Positions 6,654 through 15,395 of a stretch of 23,988 nucleotides of DNA are shown piece after piece. Under the pieces are notes generated by a model. That model was not told the origin of the DNA. It made no database searches and worked only from the letters and a program-made list of their open reading frames with translations. Where the stretch lies: contig CAYLZW010000064.1 in the NCBI GenBank assembly GCA_964388085.1, forward strand, positions 1 to 23,988. The letters run 5' to 3'. Numbering within the stretch: position 1 is the first letter of the stretch; each line of letters begins with the position of its first letter. The position numbers and the translations under genes are program-made. This stretch comes from CAYLZW01 sp964388085 (GTDB taxonomy: Bacteria; Myxococcota; UBA727; CAYLZW01).

Positions 6654-8072
6654 TCATGGGCGACGGCGGCGAAGGGCGAACCCGAAGGCGAACAGTGCCA
6701 GCACCGCGCCGACCGTGGGGGAAGCCGGTCGCGTGGAGGTGTGACTGCACCCGCCGCTCTGTGCGGCGTCGGCGTCCTGGACTCCTGCGTCTTCGCCCTC
6801 TCCTTCGCCTTCGCCTTCTCCTTCGCCTTCTCCTTCGCCCTCGCCTTCTCCTTCGCCCTCGCCTTCGCCCTCGCCTTCGCCCTCGCCTTCGCCCTCGCCC
6901 TCGCCCTCGCCTTCTCCTTCGCCCTCGCCTTCGCCTTCTCCTTCGCCCTCACCTTCGCCCTCGCCTTCGCCGGGGCCGGCGTCCGGTTCCTCCTCGGGCG
7001 GCGGCGCCAGCACGAGCGCCATGCTCTTCCAGTTGGTGATGCCGCCTTCCACGAGCTTCGTGTCCGTCGCGGTGAGGTAGCCCTCCTTCGTGGCGGTGAC
7101 CGTGATCTCGCCTGGCGTGACGACGTTGATCGCGTAATAGCCGTCGGCGTTCGTCGTCGTGGACTGGCCGTCCGACAGGCTGATGTCCACGCCGGCGACC
7201 GGCGCGTCGGCGTTCTGGATGTCTCCTTCGCGCACGAAGCCGACGAGCTTGCCGCTCGCTTGCGCCTCGTCCCAGAGGATCGCGATGTGATTGCCGACGC
7301 GGCGCTCGCTCGGCTCGTTGGCAGGCCGGCCGCTCACCCGGGAGCCGGCGAGCACCATGGTGGAGCTGCCGCCGCCGTCGAGGTTGATGGCGCGGTCCGC
7401 GCCGAGCTCGAGCATGAGCTGCGCGAGGGCGTGCGTCGACATGCCGTATAGCGGCGCCTGCCGTCCCTCGACCACGACGAGGATCAGCGTCTTGCCGTCC
7501 GCGGAGACGCCCGCGGCGGTGCGCGGGTGCAGCGTCGTGCAGTGCGCGCCGCAGGCGGTGTCCTTGGCTGCCGTCTGCACGACGGCGCCGTTGTTGACGA
7601 GGAACTGCCAACCGCCGACGGCCGAACGCCAGTCGGGATCGACGCTGCTGACGCCTCCGCCAGCCTCGATGAAACACTTGCCGTGCGCCTCGCACGCGAT
7701 GAAGCGCCGCGCGGTGTCGTCGCTCCACTGGGTGCCCTGGCCGATGGCGAGGCCGCTCGGATCGTAGCTGCCGTTGGTGTTGAAGTAGTCGCCGTTCACC
7801 GCGGCCACCGCGCCGACGCTGCTGGCGAACTGGCTCGGCGTGGTTCCCTTCTCGGCGGCCTTCGTCGTGCGCACGCGGATCTCGGGCCGCGTCAGGTCGA
7901 TGATGAGCGCGTGGATCTCCTTCGGCTCCGGCGTCGAGCGGTGGAGATAGCGAACGCCGAGGTAGGGCTCCGTCCACACGTCCGCGGCGACGGCCGGGAG
8001 CGACGTGAGCGCGAGGAGGGCGACCGCGAGCCAGCGGGACACGTTGAGCTTGCACATGAGGCGAAGCGTCAC
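6654..8072 (-). CDS. Secreted phosphodiester glycosidase (NAGPA family) with poly-(Gly-Glu) linker and MYXO-CTERM tail
   Basis: The protein has 472 residues from a GTG at 8072, chosen because GGAGG lies 8 nt upstream; ATGs at 8093 and 8057 lack this. Residues 1-30 are a signal peptide ending in PAVAA. Residues 35-270 match the NAGPA/phosphodiester glycosidase domain (PF09992), with AAVNGDYFN (about 91-99), the INLDGGGSSTMV motif (229-240) and a closing RRVGNHIAI. Residues about 275-355 look like a carboxypeptidase-regulatory-type beta-sandwich (GVDISLSDGQSTTTNADGYY). Then come 30 uninterrupted Gly-Glu repeats (368-427), Cys442 in SGGC, a hydrophobic helix (449-467) and RRRRP. A Cys, helix and Arg cluster is the MYXO-CTERM sorting pattern, so the product is probably delivered to the outer membrane or cell surface. 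The substrate, perhaps a glycan phosphodiester, is not shown. Confidence 0.88.
   Translation of the reverse strand: MTLRLMCKLNVSRWLAVALLALTSLPAVAADVWTEPYLGVRYLHRSTPEPKEIHALIIDLTRPEIRVRTTKAAEKGTTPSQFASSVGAVAAVNGDYFNTNGSYDPSGLAIGQGTQWSDDTARRFIACEAHGKCFIEAGGGVSSVDPDWRSAVGGWQFLVNNGAVVQTAAKDTACGAHCTTLHPRTAAGVSADGKTLILVVVEGRQAPLYGMSTHALAQLMLELGADRAINLDGGGSSTMVLAGSRVSGRPANEPSERRVGNHIAILWDEAQASGKLVGFVREGDIQNADAPVAGVDISLSDGQSTTTNADGYYAINVVTPGEITVTATKEGYLTATDTKLVEGGITNWKSMALVLAPPPEEEPDAGPGEGEGEGEGEGEGEGEGEGEGEGEGEGEGEGEGEGEGEGEGEGEGEGEGEGEGEGEGEGEDAGVQDADAAQSGGCSHTSTRPASPTVGAVLALFAFGFALRRRRP
6792..6971 (-). repeat. 180-bp hexanucleotide-type repeat encoding (Gly-Glu)30
   Basis: The tract is built from units of GGC or GGA (Gly) plus GAA or GAG (Glu) on the minus strand, seen as CCTTCG/CCCTCG-type hexamers on the plus strand. 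It encodes exactly 30 Gly-Glu pairs with no interruption. Synonymous variation between units suggests the tract is not a fresh expansion, but its length makes slippage in multiples of 6 bp likely, which would keep the frame. Confidence 0.95.
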
Positions 8073-8234
8073 GCCGGCAGCCTCCGACGCCATCGGTAGA
8101 TCGTCCGAAGCGAAGCGGGATGGCAGCGGGAGGCCGAGCGCCTTGTGCCGCGCGGTCGTCTGGACGCTCCCCTACGAGGACAAGAGTCTCGCGCCTGCCC
8201 TTTCACCGCTGTCGACGACGACGTCGGCTGTCGC

Positions 8235-8801
8235 TCAGACCTCCCAGTCGGTCGGCCCACCGCAGGCGAGCATGCGTTGCCCCATGTAGGGGTTCGCGAG
8301 CTGCTCGTTCGTCTGCACCCACTTCTGATAACCGGTCGCCATGGGGCAGGTGAACACATAGCGCCCCTCGGCGAGCGACGGGAACGCTGCGATCAGCCCG
8401 ATGACGTGCTTGCTCACCTCGCCGTACGCCTTGCGCGCGGGCTCGATGCCCTCCTTGGTGGCGGCGTCGAGCTTCTTCGCGGCGTCGATGACACCTTGCA
8501 GGTGGGGCTTCGCGGCCTCGGGAGCCGTCTCGAGCGCCTTGCTGGCGCTGGCGGCGATCTTCTGGGCCGCGGCGTCGATGCCGGCCTGCTTGTCTCCAGC
8601 GAACAGGGCCCGCGCCTCTTCGTAAGCCGCTAGCGCCTCGTCGACGGGCGCCTGCGCGGCCGCCGGGTAGGCCGGGCCCTTCGGTGCCTTTTGCGCGTCA
8701 GCAGCCGAGGTGGTGCCGCCCGACTTCTCGGCGCACGCGACGCCAAACGACGACGTGGTGGCGAGGAAGGCGAGGGTGAGGAGAATCATGGGCTTCTTCA
8801 T
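8235..8801 (-). CDS. Periplasmic DUF3347-like lipoprotein, last gene of the Cus-type operon
   Basis: The protein has 188 residues. Its ATG overlaps the stop codon of the RND pump gene by one nucleotide (TGATG), indicating coupled translation. The signal sequence ends in FGVAC with probable lipidated Cys23. The body is helical (AYEEARALFAGDK, then repeated Ala-rich helices) and ends in RYVFTCPMATGYQKW and NPYMGQRMLACGG, with C152 and C180. The CPM...NPY-x-G-x-x-M-L-x-C pattern is that of DUF3347-type domains found beside CusB-family adaptors, where the Cys, Met and aromatic residues could bind a soft metal. The adaptor of this operon carries the same domain at its N-terminus with an identical 28-residue Cys spacing, so this looks like a duplicated, free version. 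It may act as a periplasmic Cu/Ag carrier, which is inferred from context only. Confidence 0.82.
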   Translation of the reverse strand: MKKPMILLTLAFLATTSSFGVACAEKSGGTTSAADAQKAPKGPAYPAAAQAPVDEALAAYEEARALFAGDKQAGIDAAAQKIAASASKALETAPEAAKPHLQGVIDAAKKLDAATKEGIEPARKAYGEVSKHVIGLIAAFPSLAEGRYVFTCPMATGYQKWVQTNEQLANPYMGQRMLACGGPTDWEV

Positions 8802-11800
8802 CACTGCACATCTCCGGTTCTTGGGCTCGGGTCGGGGGCTTGTTCAACAGCCGGCATGTTGGGGGAAGGGGGCTCTCCCTCGCCCGTGGCGGGGCCAGGC
8901 GACAGGCCGCGCGCGCGCCAGAGCGCGAACAGGGCCGGGAACACCGCGAGCTCGAGCAGGAAAGAGGTCACCAGACCTCCTACCATCGGCGCCGCCAGGC
9001 GCTTCATGACGTCGGCGCCGGTGCCGTCGCTCCAGAGCAGGGGCGTGAGGCCGAGCATGGTCGTCGCCACGGTCATCAGCTTCGGCCGGATGCGGTGCGC
9101 GGAGCCCTCGACGATGACCTCCTCGAGATCGCCCGTGGTGCGGAGGAGCCCCCGCTCGCGCCGACGTCGCTCCGAGATCCGCAGGTACAGCAGCATGACG
9201 ACGCTGGTCTCGGCGTCGAGGCCGGCGAGGGCGATGAGCCCCACCCAGACCGCGACGCTCATGTCGTAGTCGAGGAGGTAGAGCAGCCACACGGCGCCGA
9301 CCAGCGAGAACGGCAGCGCCCCGACGACGAGGAGGGTCTCGGGCCAGGAGCGCGTGTTCAGGTAGAGCAGCACGAGCACGAGGAACAACGTCAGCGGGAC
9401 GACGAGCTTCAGCTTCGCCTGCGCGCGCTCGAGGTACTTGTACTGGCCGACCCACTCGAGGCGCACGCCCGCGCTCAGCTCCACCTCGTCGTGTACCGCG
9501 CGCTTGGCGTCCTCGACGTAGTCGGCGATAGGGCGCTCGGTGTCGACGAACACGAAGCCGACCAGCCGGCCATCCTCGGAGCGCACCATGGGGGGCCCCG
9601 TGCGATGACGCACCGTCGCCACCTGCGCGAGCGGGATCTCGGCGCCGCTCGGGGAGGTGACGAGGATGTCTTGCAGCAGCGAGGGATCGTCGCGCAGCTC
9701 GCGGGCGTAACGCACGTTGATGCCGTAGCGCTCGCGGCCCTCGACGGTCTCGGACACGTCCACGCCGCCGACCGCCGTCATGAGCACCGCGTTCACGTCG
9801 GCGACGTTGAGGCCGTAGCGGGCCGCCCGCTCTCGATCCACTTCGACGTCGACGAAGAAGCCGCCCGTGGAGCGCTCGGCGAAGGCGCTGCGCGTGCCGG
9901 GCACCGCGGCGAGCGCGCGCTCGACGGCGACCGCCGCCGCTTCGATGCTCGCGAGGTCGTCGCCGAAGACCTGCACGCCGAGCGGGCTTCGAACGCCGGT
10001 GGCGAGCATCTCGGTGCGCGTCTGGATCGGCATCCAGAACAGGTTCGGCATGCCCGGGTAGCGCAGCTTCGCGTCCATCTCGGCGATGAGGCCGTCCCAC
10101 GTCAGTCCCTCGCGCCATTCGTCCCTCGGCTTGAGCAGGATGGTGGTCTCCGCCATGCCGATGGGCGCCGGGTCCGTCGCCGTCTCGGCCCGTCCCATCT
10201 TGCCGAACACGCGCTCGACCTCGGGGATCGCGCGCAGCTCCTCGTCCATGCTCTGCAGCACGTGCGCCGCCTCGCTCATGGACATGCCGGGAGGCGCGCT
10301 CGGCATGTAGAGGATGGCGCCCTCGTTCAGCGGCGGCATGAACTCGCTGCCGAGGGAGAGGAACGCCGGCAGCGTCGCGCCCGTCACGATGACCGCCACG
10401 ATGATGACCGTGCGCTTGGCGTGCACCACGCGCCGAACGAGGGGAGCGTACAGGCGCGTGAGCCAGCGGGTGATGGGGTGCTCATCCTCGCGCTTGATGC
10501 GGCCGCGGATGAACAGGGCGGCGAGCGCGGGCGTCAGCGTCACGGCGAGGACGGCCGCGAAGCCCATGGAGTAGGTCTTGGTGAAGGCGAGCGGCTTGAA
10601 CAGGCGGCCCTCGCTGCCCTCGAGCGTGAACACGGGCAGGAACGACACGGTGATGACGAGCAGCGAGAAGAAGATCGACGGACCGACCTCTTGCATGGCG
10701 CGGATGACGACGGTGAGCCGCTCTTCTGGACGCCCCTGCTCGTGCCAGTCCTCGAGCCGCTTGTGCAGGTTCTCGATGAGGATGATGGACGCGTCCACCA
10801 TGGCGCCCACGGCGATGGCGATGCCACCGAGCGACATGATGTTCGCCGTCAGACCCTGGAAATACATCGGGATGAACGCCAGCAGCACCGCGATGGGCAG
10901 CGTGATGATGGGGACGAGCGCGCTCTGCACGTGCAAGAGGAACAGCAAGATGATGAGGCTGACGACGATCATCTCCTCGAGCAGCGTGCGCTCGAGCGTC
11001 GCGATGGAGGCCTCGATGAGTCGCGAGCGATCGTAGGTGATGACGAGCTCGACGCCGTCCGGCAGGCCGCGCTTCACCTCCTCGAGCCGCGCCTTCACGC
11101 CGTCGATGACGCGCAGCGCGTTCTCGCCGTAGCGCATGACGACGATGCCGCCGGCCACCTCCCCCCCGCCGTCGAGCTCCGCGAAGCCTCGTCTGTCGTC
11201 GGCGCCGACGCTCACCACCGCCACGTCACGCACGCGCACCGGCGTCCCCCGCGCGGCGTTCGCCTGCAGCACGGCGTTCTCGATGTCCTGTACGGACCTC
11301 ACGTAGCCGCGCCCGCGCACGACGTGCTCGTGCCCGCCGATCTCGAGCGTGCGCCCGCCCGCGTCCTCGTTCGAGGCCCGCACCGCGCGCGTGACGTCGT
11401 CGAGGGTGACGCCGAAGGCCCGCAGCTTGGTGGGGTCCACCTGCACCTGGTACTGCTTCACGAAGCCGCCGATGGACGCCACCTCGGCCACGCCGGGCAC
11501 GCTCGCGAGCGCGTAGCGGATGTTCCAGTCCTGCAACGAGCGGAGCTGCTGCAGGTCGTGCCGGCCGGTCTTGTCGACGAGCGCGTACTGGAACACCCAG
11601 CCGACGCCGGTCGCGTCGGGGCCGAGCGTGGGCGCGACGCCCGCGGGCAGCTTCGCTTGCGCGGTGCTCAGGTACTCGAGCACGCGGCTGCGTGCCCAGT
11701 ACATGTCGGTGCCGTCCTCGAAGATCACGTAGACGAACGAGAGGCCGAAGAAGGACTGGCCGCGCACGTACTTGACCTTCGGCGCCGCGAGCAGCGAGGC

Positions 11801-12055
11801 CGAGATCGGATAGGTGAGCTGATCCTCGACGAGGTCAGGGCTGCGGCCGGGCCACTCGGTCAGCACGATGACCTGCACGTCCGAGAGATCGGGGATCGCG
11901 TCGAGCGGCGCGTCGCGCATCGACAGGTAGCCCCAGACCGCCATGGCGCAAGCCACCAGCACGGTGAGCAGCGGGTTGCGCGCGCAGCCCTCGATGACGC
12001 TCGCCACGAGGCCGCGGGAGACGTCGTCGAGGTGCGCTTTCGGCGACGGGCTCAT
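8801..12055 (-). CDS. cusA: CusA-type heavy-metal RND efflux pump (Cu(I)/Ag(I) class)
   Basis: The protein has 1084 residues, close to the usual RND length of about 1040. The ATG at 12055 overlaps the adaptor gene's stop by 4 nt (ATGA) and has GAGGAGG just upstream; the longer open frame behind it is out-of-frame sequence of the adaptor gene. The sequence begins with the inner-membrane helix and the RND motif DAIPDLSDVQVIV, and shows WPGRSPDLVEDQLTYPI. Transmembrane segment 4 has GGIAIAVGAMVDASIILIEN (410-429) with the proton-relay Asp421. This form matches the monovalent-cation HME class, unlike the DFG-type motif of CzcA. The pump takes Cu(I)/Ag(I) from the periplasm, and possibly the cytoplasm, out through the adaptor and outer-membrane channel. 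The metal preference is inferred from motifs and not proven. Confidence 0.93.
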   Translation of the reverse strand: MSPSPKAHLDDVSRGLVASVIEGCARNPLLTVLVACAMAVWGYLSMRDAPLDAIPDLSDVQVIVLTEWPGRSPDLVEDQLTYPISASLLAAPKVKYVRGQSFFGLSFVYVIFEDGTDMYWARSRVLEYLSTAQAKLPAGVAPTLGPDATGVGWVFQYALVDKTGRHDLQQLRSLQDWNIRYALASVPGVAEVASIGGFVKQYQVQVDPTKLRAFGVTLDDVTRAVRASNEDAGGRTLEIGGHEHVVRGRGYVRSVQDIENAVLQANAARGTPVRVRDVAVVSVGADDRRGFAELDGGGEVAGGIVVMRYGENALRVIDGVKARLEEVKRGLPDGVELVITYDRSRLIEASIATLERTLLEEMIVVSLIILLFLLHVQSALVPIITLPIAVLLAFIPMYFQGLTANIMSLGGIAIAVGAMVDASIILIENLHKRLEDWHEQGRPEERLTVVIRAMQEVGPSIFFSLLVITVSFLPVFTLEGSEGRLFKPLAFTKTYSMGFAAVLAVTLTPALAALFIRGRIKREDEHPITRWLTRLYAPLVRRVVHAKRTVIIVAVIVTGATLPAFLSLGSEFMPPLNEGAILYMPSAPPGMSMSEAAHVLQSMDEELRAIPEVERVFGKMGRAETATDPAPIGMAETTILLKPRDEWREGLTWDGLIAEMDAKLRYPGMPNLFWMPIQTRTEMLATGVRSPLGVQVFGDDLASIEAAAVAVERALAAVPGTRSAFAERSTGGFFVDVEVDRERAARYGLNVADVNAVLMTAVGGVDVSETVEGRERYGINVRYARELRDDPSLLQDILVTSPSGAEIPLAQVATVRHRTGPPMVRSEDGRLVGFVFVDTERPIADYVEDAKRAVHDEVELSAGVRLEWVGQYKYLERAQAKLKLVVPLTLFLVLVLLYLNTRSWPETLLVVGALPFSLVGAVWLLYLLDYDMSVAVWVGLIALAGLDAETSVVMLLYLRISERRRRERGLLRTTGDLEEVIVEGSAHRIRPKLMTVATTMLGLTPLLWSDGTGADVMKRLAAPMVGGLVTSFLLELAVFPALFALWRARGLSPGPATGEGEPPSPNMPAVEQAPDPSPRTGDVQ

Positions 12056-13866
12056 GGCGCCTCCTCGTCCTGCCAGAGGCGCGTGGCGCCCTTCAGCCGG
12101 CTCTCGGCCGCGAGCAGGAAGTTCCCCGAGGTGACGACGACGTCCCCCTCGGAGAGACCGCTCAGGACCTCGACCACGTCCGGCGTCTCTCGCCCGAGCG
12201 TCACCTCTCGCGGACGCAGCCGGCCCTCGCCGAGGTCGACGAACACGAGCCGGCGCGGCCCGGTGTAAAGCACGGCCTCCCTCGGGATCTGCAGCGCGTC
12301 GTCGCCGCCCGTGAGCAACGTGACGTCGACGAACATGTTCGGCTTCAGCGCCAGATCTTCGTTCTCGAGCTCGAGCCGAACGCGGCCCGTGCGGGTCTCC
12401 TCGTCGAGCACGGGCGCCACGAAGCGCACCTCCCCCTCGAACGTGCGCCCCGGCAGATAGGAGAGCGTCACGCGCGCCTTCTGCCCGACGCGCGCTCGCG
12501 GCAGATCCCGCTCGTACACGTCGGCCTCCACCCACACGCGGCGCAGGTCGGCGATGCGGTAGAGCGTCTGCCCAACGCTGACCTGGCTGCCGTTGACGAC
12601 GTTCTTTTCGATCACGTGGCCGCGCGCAGGCGAGACGATCGGCATGGCGCGGAGCGCCACCTTCTCGCGCTTGAGCGCCTCGATCTGCGCCGCGCTCACG
12701 TCCCAGAGGGCGAGCTTCTTCGACGCCGAGGCGATGAGCGACCTCGAGATGCCCTCGCCCGCGGCGTCGATGGCCCGCTGCGCGCTGATGAGCTCGACCT
12801 GCGCGGCGTACAGCTCGGGGCTGTAGAGCGTGAAGAGCACCTGCCCCTTCTTCACCTCCTCTCCGGTCTCGTCGACGTGCAGGCGCTCGATCCAGCCGCT
12901 CAGCTTGAGGTTCACGTCGTAGAGCCTTCGCTCGTCGAAGGTCACGCGCCCCACGGTGCGGATCTCGGAGGGGAAGGACCGCTTGCGCACCTTCGCCGTG
13001 CGCAGGCCGAATTCGTGGCGGCGCGTCTCGTCGATGAGCAGCTGGCCGCTCGCGCGCTCCGCCTCGCTGACGGGCGTGAGGTCCATGCCGCACAGCGGAC
13101 ACTTGCCGGGAGCGCTCTGCTTGACCGACGGATGCATCGAGCACGTGTAGTAGGCGACGTCGTCGCCGTGGCCGTGGGTGCTGTGAAGGGACGCGTCCTC
13201 GTGCGCGGACGCGATCGTAGATGACGTCGATGACGTCGCGCTCTGCAGCGGCTCCTCGCTGTGCCAGACGCCCTCGCTGCCGCAGGTGAGCATCTCTCGT
13301 CCCATGTACGGGTTCTCGAGCGCGCCGGCCGGCTGCACCCACTTGTTGAAGCCGGGCACCATCGGGCACTCGAACACGTGCAGGCCGCTGCGCAGCGTCG
13401 GGTCCGCGGCTCCGAGCGCGATCACGATCTCGCTGGCGGCCTGGAAGCGACGCCGCGCGTCCTCGAGCGCGGAGGCGGACGCGATGAGGAGAACACGCTC
13501 GGCCGCGGCGCGTAGCCAGGTCGCGCTCGGGTCTTTCGCGGGCAGCGCGTCCGCTGCCGCTCGGAGGTGGTGCGCCATGAGCTCCGCGTCCGCCGCTACG
13601 CCCTCCGTCCGATCGCCGGCCAAGAGCGCACGCGCTCGCTCGTACGCGGCGAAGACCGCGCGGACGTCGTCCTTCGCGGCGGACGCGAGCGCACCGCCCG
13701 GCAGGGAGCCGACGCTCTTCTGCCCTGTCGTCGGCGCCGGTGCGGCGGCTGCCGGCGCCGCGGGCTCGTCCGCGCAGCCGGCGATGGGGAGCAGCATGCT
13801 CGCGAGCAGCAGCGGGTAGAGCGCGGCGCGTGGGGAACGTCTCTGCTCGGGCCTCATCGTCGTCAT
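12052..13866 (-). CDS. cusB: CusB-type efflux adaptor lipoprotein with N-terminal DUF3347-like and heavy-metal-binding domains
   Basis: The protein has 604 residues, longer than a typical CusB of about 400. The ATG at 13866 overlaps the preceding stop by 4 nt (ATGA). A signal sequence ends in LLPIAGC with lipidated Cys31. Residues 66-200 are a DUF3347-like domain with VFECPM (C167) and NPYMGREMLTCG (C195). Residues 222-236 contain several His and Asp. Residues 239-266 are a heavy-metal-binding domain, YYTCSMHPSV...KCPLCGMDLTPV (C242, M244, H245, C256, C259, M261). Residues 275-600 are the membrane-fusion protein itself: barrel-sandwich SGWIERLHVDETGEEVKKGQ, a helical hairpin and beta-barrel domains. 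It bridges the RND pump and outer-membrane channel and probably loads metal through the extra N-terminal domains. The first domain is a paralogue of the free lipoprotein encoded at 8235-8801. Confidence 0.92.
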   Translation of the reverse strand: MTTMRPEQRRSPRAALYPLLLASMLLPIAGCADEPAAPAAAAPAPTTGQKSVGSLPGGALASAAKDDVRAVFAAYERARALLAGDRTEGVAADAELMAHHLRAAADALPAKDPSATWLRAAAERVLLIASASALEDARRRFQAASEIVIALGAADPTLRSGLHVFECPMVPGFNKWVQPAGALENPYMGREMLTCGSEGVWHSEEPLQSATSSTSSTIASAHEDASLHSTHGHGDDVAYYTCSMHPSVKQSAPGKCPLCGMDLTPVSEAERASGQLLIDETRRHEFGLRTAKVRKRSFPSEIRTVGRVTFDERRLYDVNLKLSGWIERLHVDETGEEVKKGQVLFTLYSPELYAAQVELISAQRAIDAAGEGISRSLIASASKKLALWDVSAAQIEALKREKVALRAMPIVSPARGHVIEKNVVNGSQVSVGQTLYRIADLRRVWVEADVYERDLPRARVGQKARVTLSYLPGRTFEGEVRFVAPVLDEETRTGRVRLELENEDLALKPNMFVDVTLLTGGDDALQIPREAVLYTGPRRLVFVDLGEGRLRPREVTLGRETPDVVEVLSGLSEGDVVVTSGNFLLAAESRLKGATRLWQDEEAP

Positions 13867-15293
13867 GACGCGCCTCCGTCCGTGTCGTGCAGCAGCCCGG
13901 GGATCTGTCCGCGCGCTCGCTGCAGCTCCGCGCTCCGCTTCCAGAGGCTCGCGATCGCCTCCTCGCGCGCGAGCCGGATGCGGCGCAGCTCCTCCTCGGC
14001 CTCGAGCACATCGAAGTAGCCGCGCGTACCGGCCTCGAGCGACGCGCGCGCGGCCTCCAGTTGCCCTCGCGCGGCCGGCAAGAGACGGCGCTCGTAGAGC
14101 TGCACGACGTGGTGTGCCTCCACCAGACGCTCGTGCGCCACCGCGACCTCCGTGCGCACGTCGTCGATCACGCGGGCGCGCTCGTGCTCTGCGCGCGTCA
14201 CCTTCGCCGCCGCGGCGTCGTGCTCGGCTTGACGACGATCGAATTGCAGCGGCAGCGAGAGCGCCGCGCCGACCATCCACTGGTGCTCGAGCATGGGGAA
14301 CATGGACGTGTACTCCGCGCTCACGGACACGTCGGGGGCGTAGCTGAGGCCGGCGAGATCGAGCGTCGCCTGCGCGTGCTGAATGCCAGCCTCCGCGGCG
14401 GCGATCTCCGGCCGCTCCTCGAGCGCCCGCGCCGCGAGCTCGGGGGAGCGCGCGCCCACGGCAGGCGGCTCCACGTCGAGGGGCGGCGGCGGCAGTGCAG
14501 CGTCGGGCGCCCGGTGCAACAGGCCGTTCAACTGCGCCACCAGCACGCGCCGGCGGGACTCGAGGATCACGCGGTCGTGCTCGAGGTGCGCCAGCGCCAC
14601 CTCCGCCTTCAGCGGGTCACGCAAGAGCGCGTGCCCCGTCGTCAGGTGCGCTTCGGCGCTCTCCCGCAGGGCGCCGAGCACCACGGACAGCTCGTCGTTC
14701 ACCGCCAGCGAGCGCGAGGTCGCGAGGTAGTCGGCCCAGAGTTGGGCCGCCAGCAACGCCAGCGACAGACGCGTCGCCTTCAGATCCTGCTCGACGACGT
14801 CCGCCGACGAGAGCGCCATCGCCCCGCGCGCTCGTTGCTTGCCCGGAAACGGCAGCCGCTGGCTCAACATGATCGAGCTGCCGAAGGGCGCGTCACCACC
14901 GAGGAGCGACGTACCCGTACCTGGCAGCGGCACGCTCAGCGGCGCCACCTCGAGGGCGAGCATCGGGTCCTCGAGCGCCGTCGCCCGCGGCACCTCCTCG
15001 AGCGCTGCCCGCCACGCGGCACGCGCGGAGCGCAGCGTCGGGCTGCGCGCGAGCACCGCGCTGACGAGCGCGTGTTGATCGAGCGCTGCCCGGCCCTCGA
15101 ACAAGCGGCTATCGGGGTCGGTCTCGTCATCGGGCGCCGGCAACGTCGGCCGAAACAGCGCGGCCTCCTCGCGCCACGACGCGAGCCGCTCTGCGTATCC
15201 CGAGCGCGCCTCCGTGGCGCAGCCGCCGGCGAGGAGGATGTAGGCCGTCACCAAAGCAAGGGGCGCACCCCTCGCGACACTTCTCTCGATCAT
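13863..15293 (-). CDS. TolC-family outer-membrane channel lipoprotein (CusC-like)
   Basis: The protein has 476 residues. The ATG at 15293 has GGGAG 6 nt upstream. The signal sequence ends in LLAGGC with lipidated Cys25, as in the CusC/OprM group of outer-membrane factors. Two tandem TolC-type halves are visible: a long helical region with SARAAWRAALEEVPRATALE and LSQRLPFPGKQRAR, then an equivalent second half with AAEAGIQHAQATLDLAGLSY, APDVSVSAEYTSMFP and VGAALSLPLQFDRRQAEHDA. It ends in the helical YFDVLEAEEELRRIRLAREE stretch. It would form the trimeric exit duct for the CusBA pump. It overlaps the adaptor gene by 4 nt. A 129-nt gap containing several small inverted repeats separates it from the Cys-rich gene upstream in the same orientation. 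Confidence 0.92.
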   Translation of the reverse strand: MIERSVARGAPLALVTAYILLAGGCATEARSGYAERLASWREEAALFRPTLPAPDDETDPDSRLFEGRAALDQHALVSAVLARSPTLRSARAAWRAALEEVPRATALEDPMLALEVAPLSVPLPGTGTSLLGGDAPFGSSIMLSQRLPFPGKQRARGAMALSSADVVEQDLKATRLSLALLAAQLWADYLATSRSLAVNDELSVVLGALRESAEAHLTTGHALLRDPLKAEVALAHLEHDRVILESRRRVLVAQLNGLLHRAPDAALPPPPLDVEPPAVGARSPELAARALEERPEIAAAEAGIQHAQATLDLAGLSYAPDVSVSAEYTSMFPMLEHQWMVGAALSLPLQFDRRQAEHDAAAAKVTRAEHERARVIDDVRTEVAVAHERLVEAHHVVQLYERRLLPAARGQLEAARASLEAGTRGYFDVLEAEEELRRIRLAREEAIASLWKRSAELQRARGQIPGLLHDTDGGAS

Positions 15294-15310
15294 GATGGGC
15301 TCCCGCGGGG

Positions 15311-15395
15311 CTCATGGACGTCATGAGACCGGCGCACGACGCCGGCGGCGCGCGCGCGCGTGCAGCAGGCGACGCCCCGCTCGCGACACGAGCGG
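15311..15395 (-). promoter_or_regulatory. Three small inverted repeats between the Cys-rich gene and the efflux channel gene
   Basis: The 129-nt gap holds CTCATG-GACGT-CATGAG (15311-15327), CCGGCG-CACGA-CGCCGG (15329-15345) and CCGCTCG-CGACA-CGAGCGG (15377-15395), all perfect 6-7 bp arms with 5-nt loops. They may act as an operator, an attenuator or RNA-stability elements setting the ratio of the first gene to the rest of the operon. High GC makes small hairpins common, so this is tentative. Confidence 0.4.

Noticed and set aside
6787..6973. Possible CRISPR-like or satellite array
   Set aside because: Units are 6 bp and in frame within a protein. There are no spacers.
5567..7039. 490-residue plus-strand open frame over the flippase and Gly-Glu tract
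   Set aside because: It is the antisense of two clear genes and ends in an Arg-Leu-Pro repeat created by the Gly-Glu codons.
6651..7451. Hydrophobic Phe-Ala/Leu-Ala repeat protein on the plus strand
   Set aside because: The apparent membrane-like repeat is the reverse strand of the Gly-Glu codons, and the rest of the frame is low complexity.
8840..12268. 1142-residue plus-strand open frame antisense to the pump and adaptor genes
   Set aside because: It is His/Asp/Arg/Glu-rich low-complexity sequence without domains, typical of the antisense of a high-GC gene. The minus strand encodes clear CusA and CusB.
12056..14011. Upstream extension of the pump frame to 1736 residues
   Set aside because: The extension is Arg-rich out-of-frame reading of the adaptor gene. 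The ATG at 12055 has a strong ribosome site and begins a normal-length RND protein.
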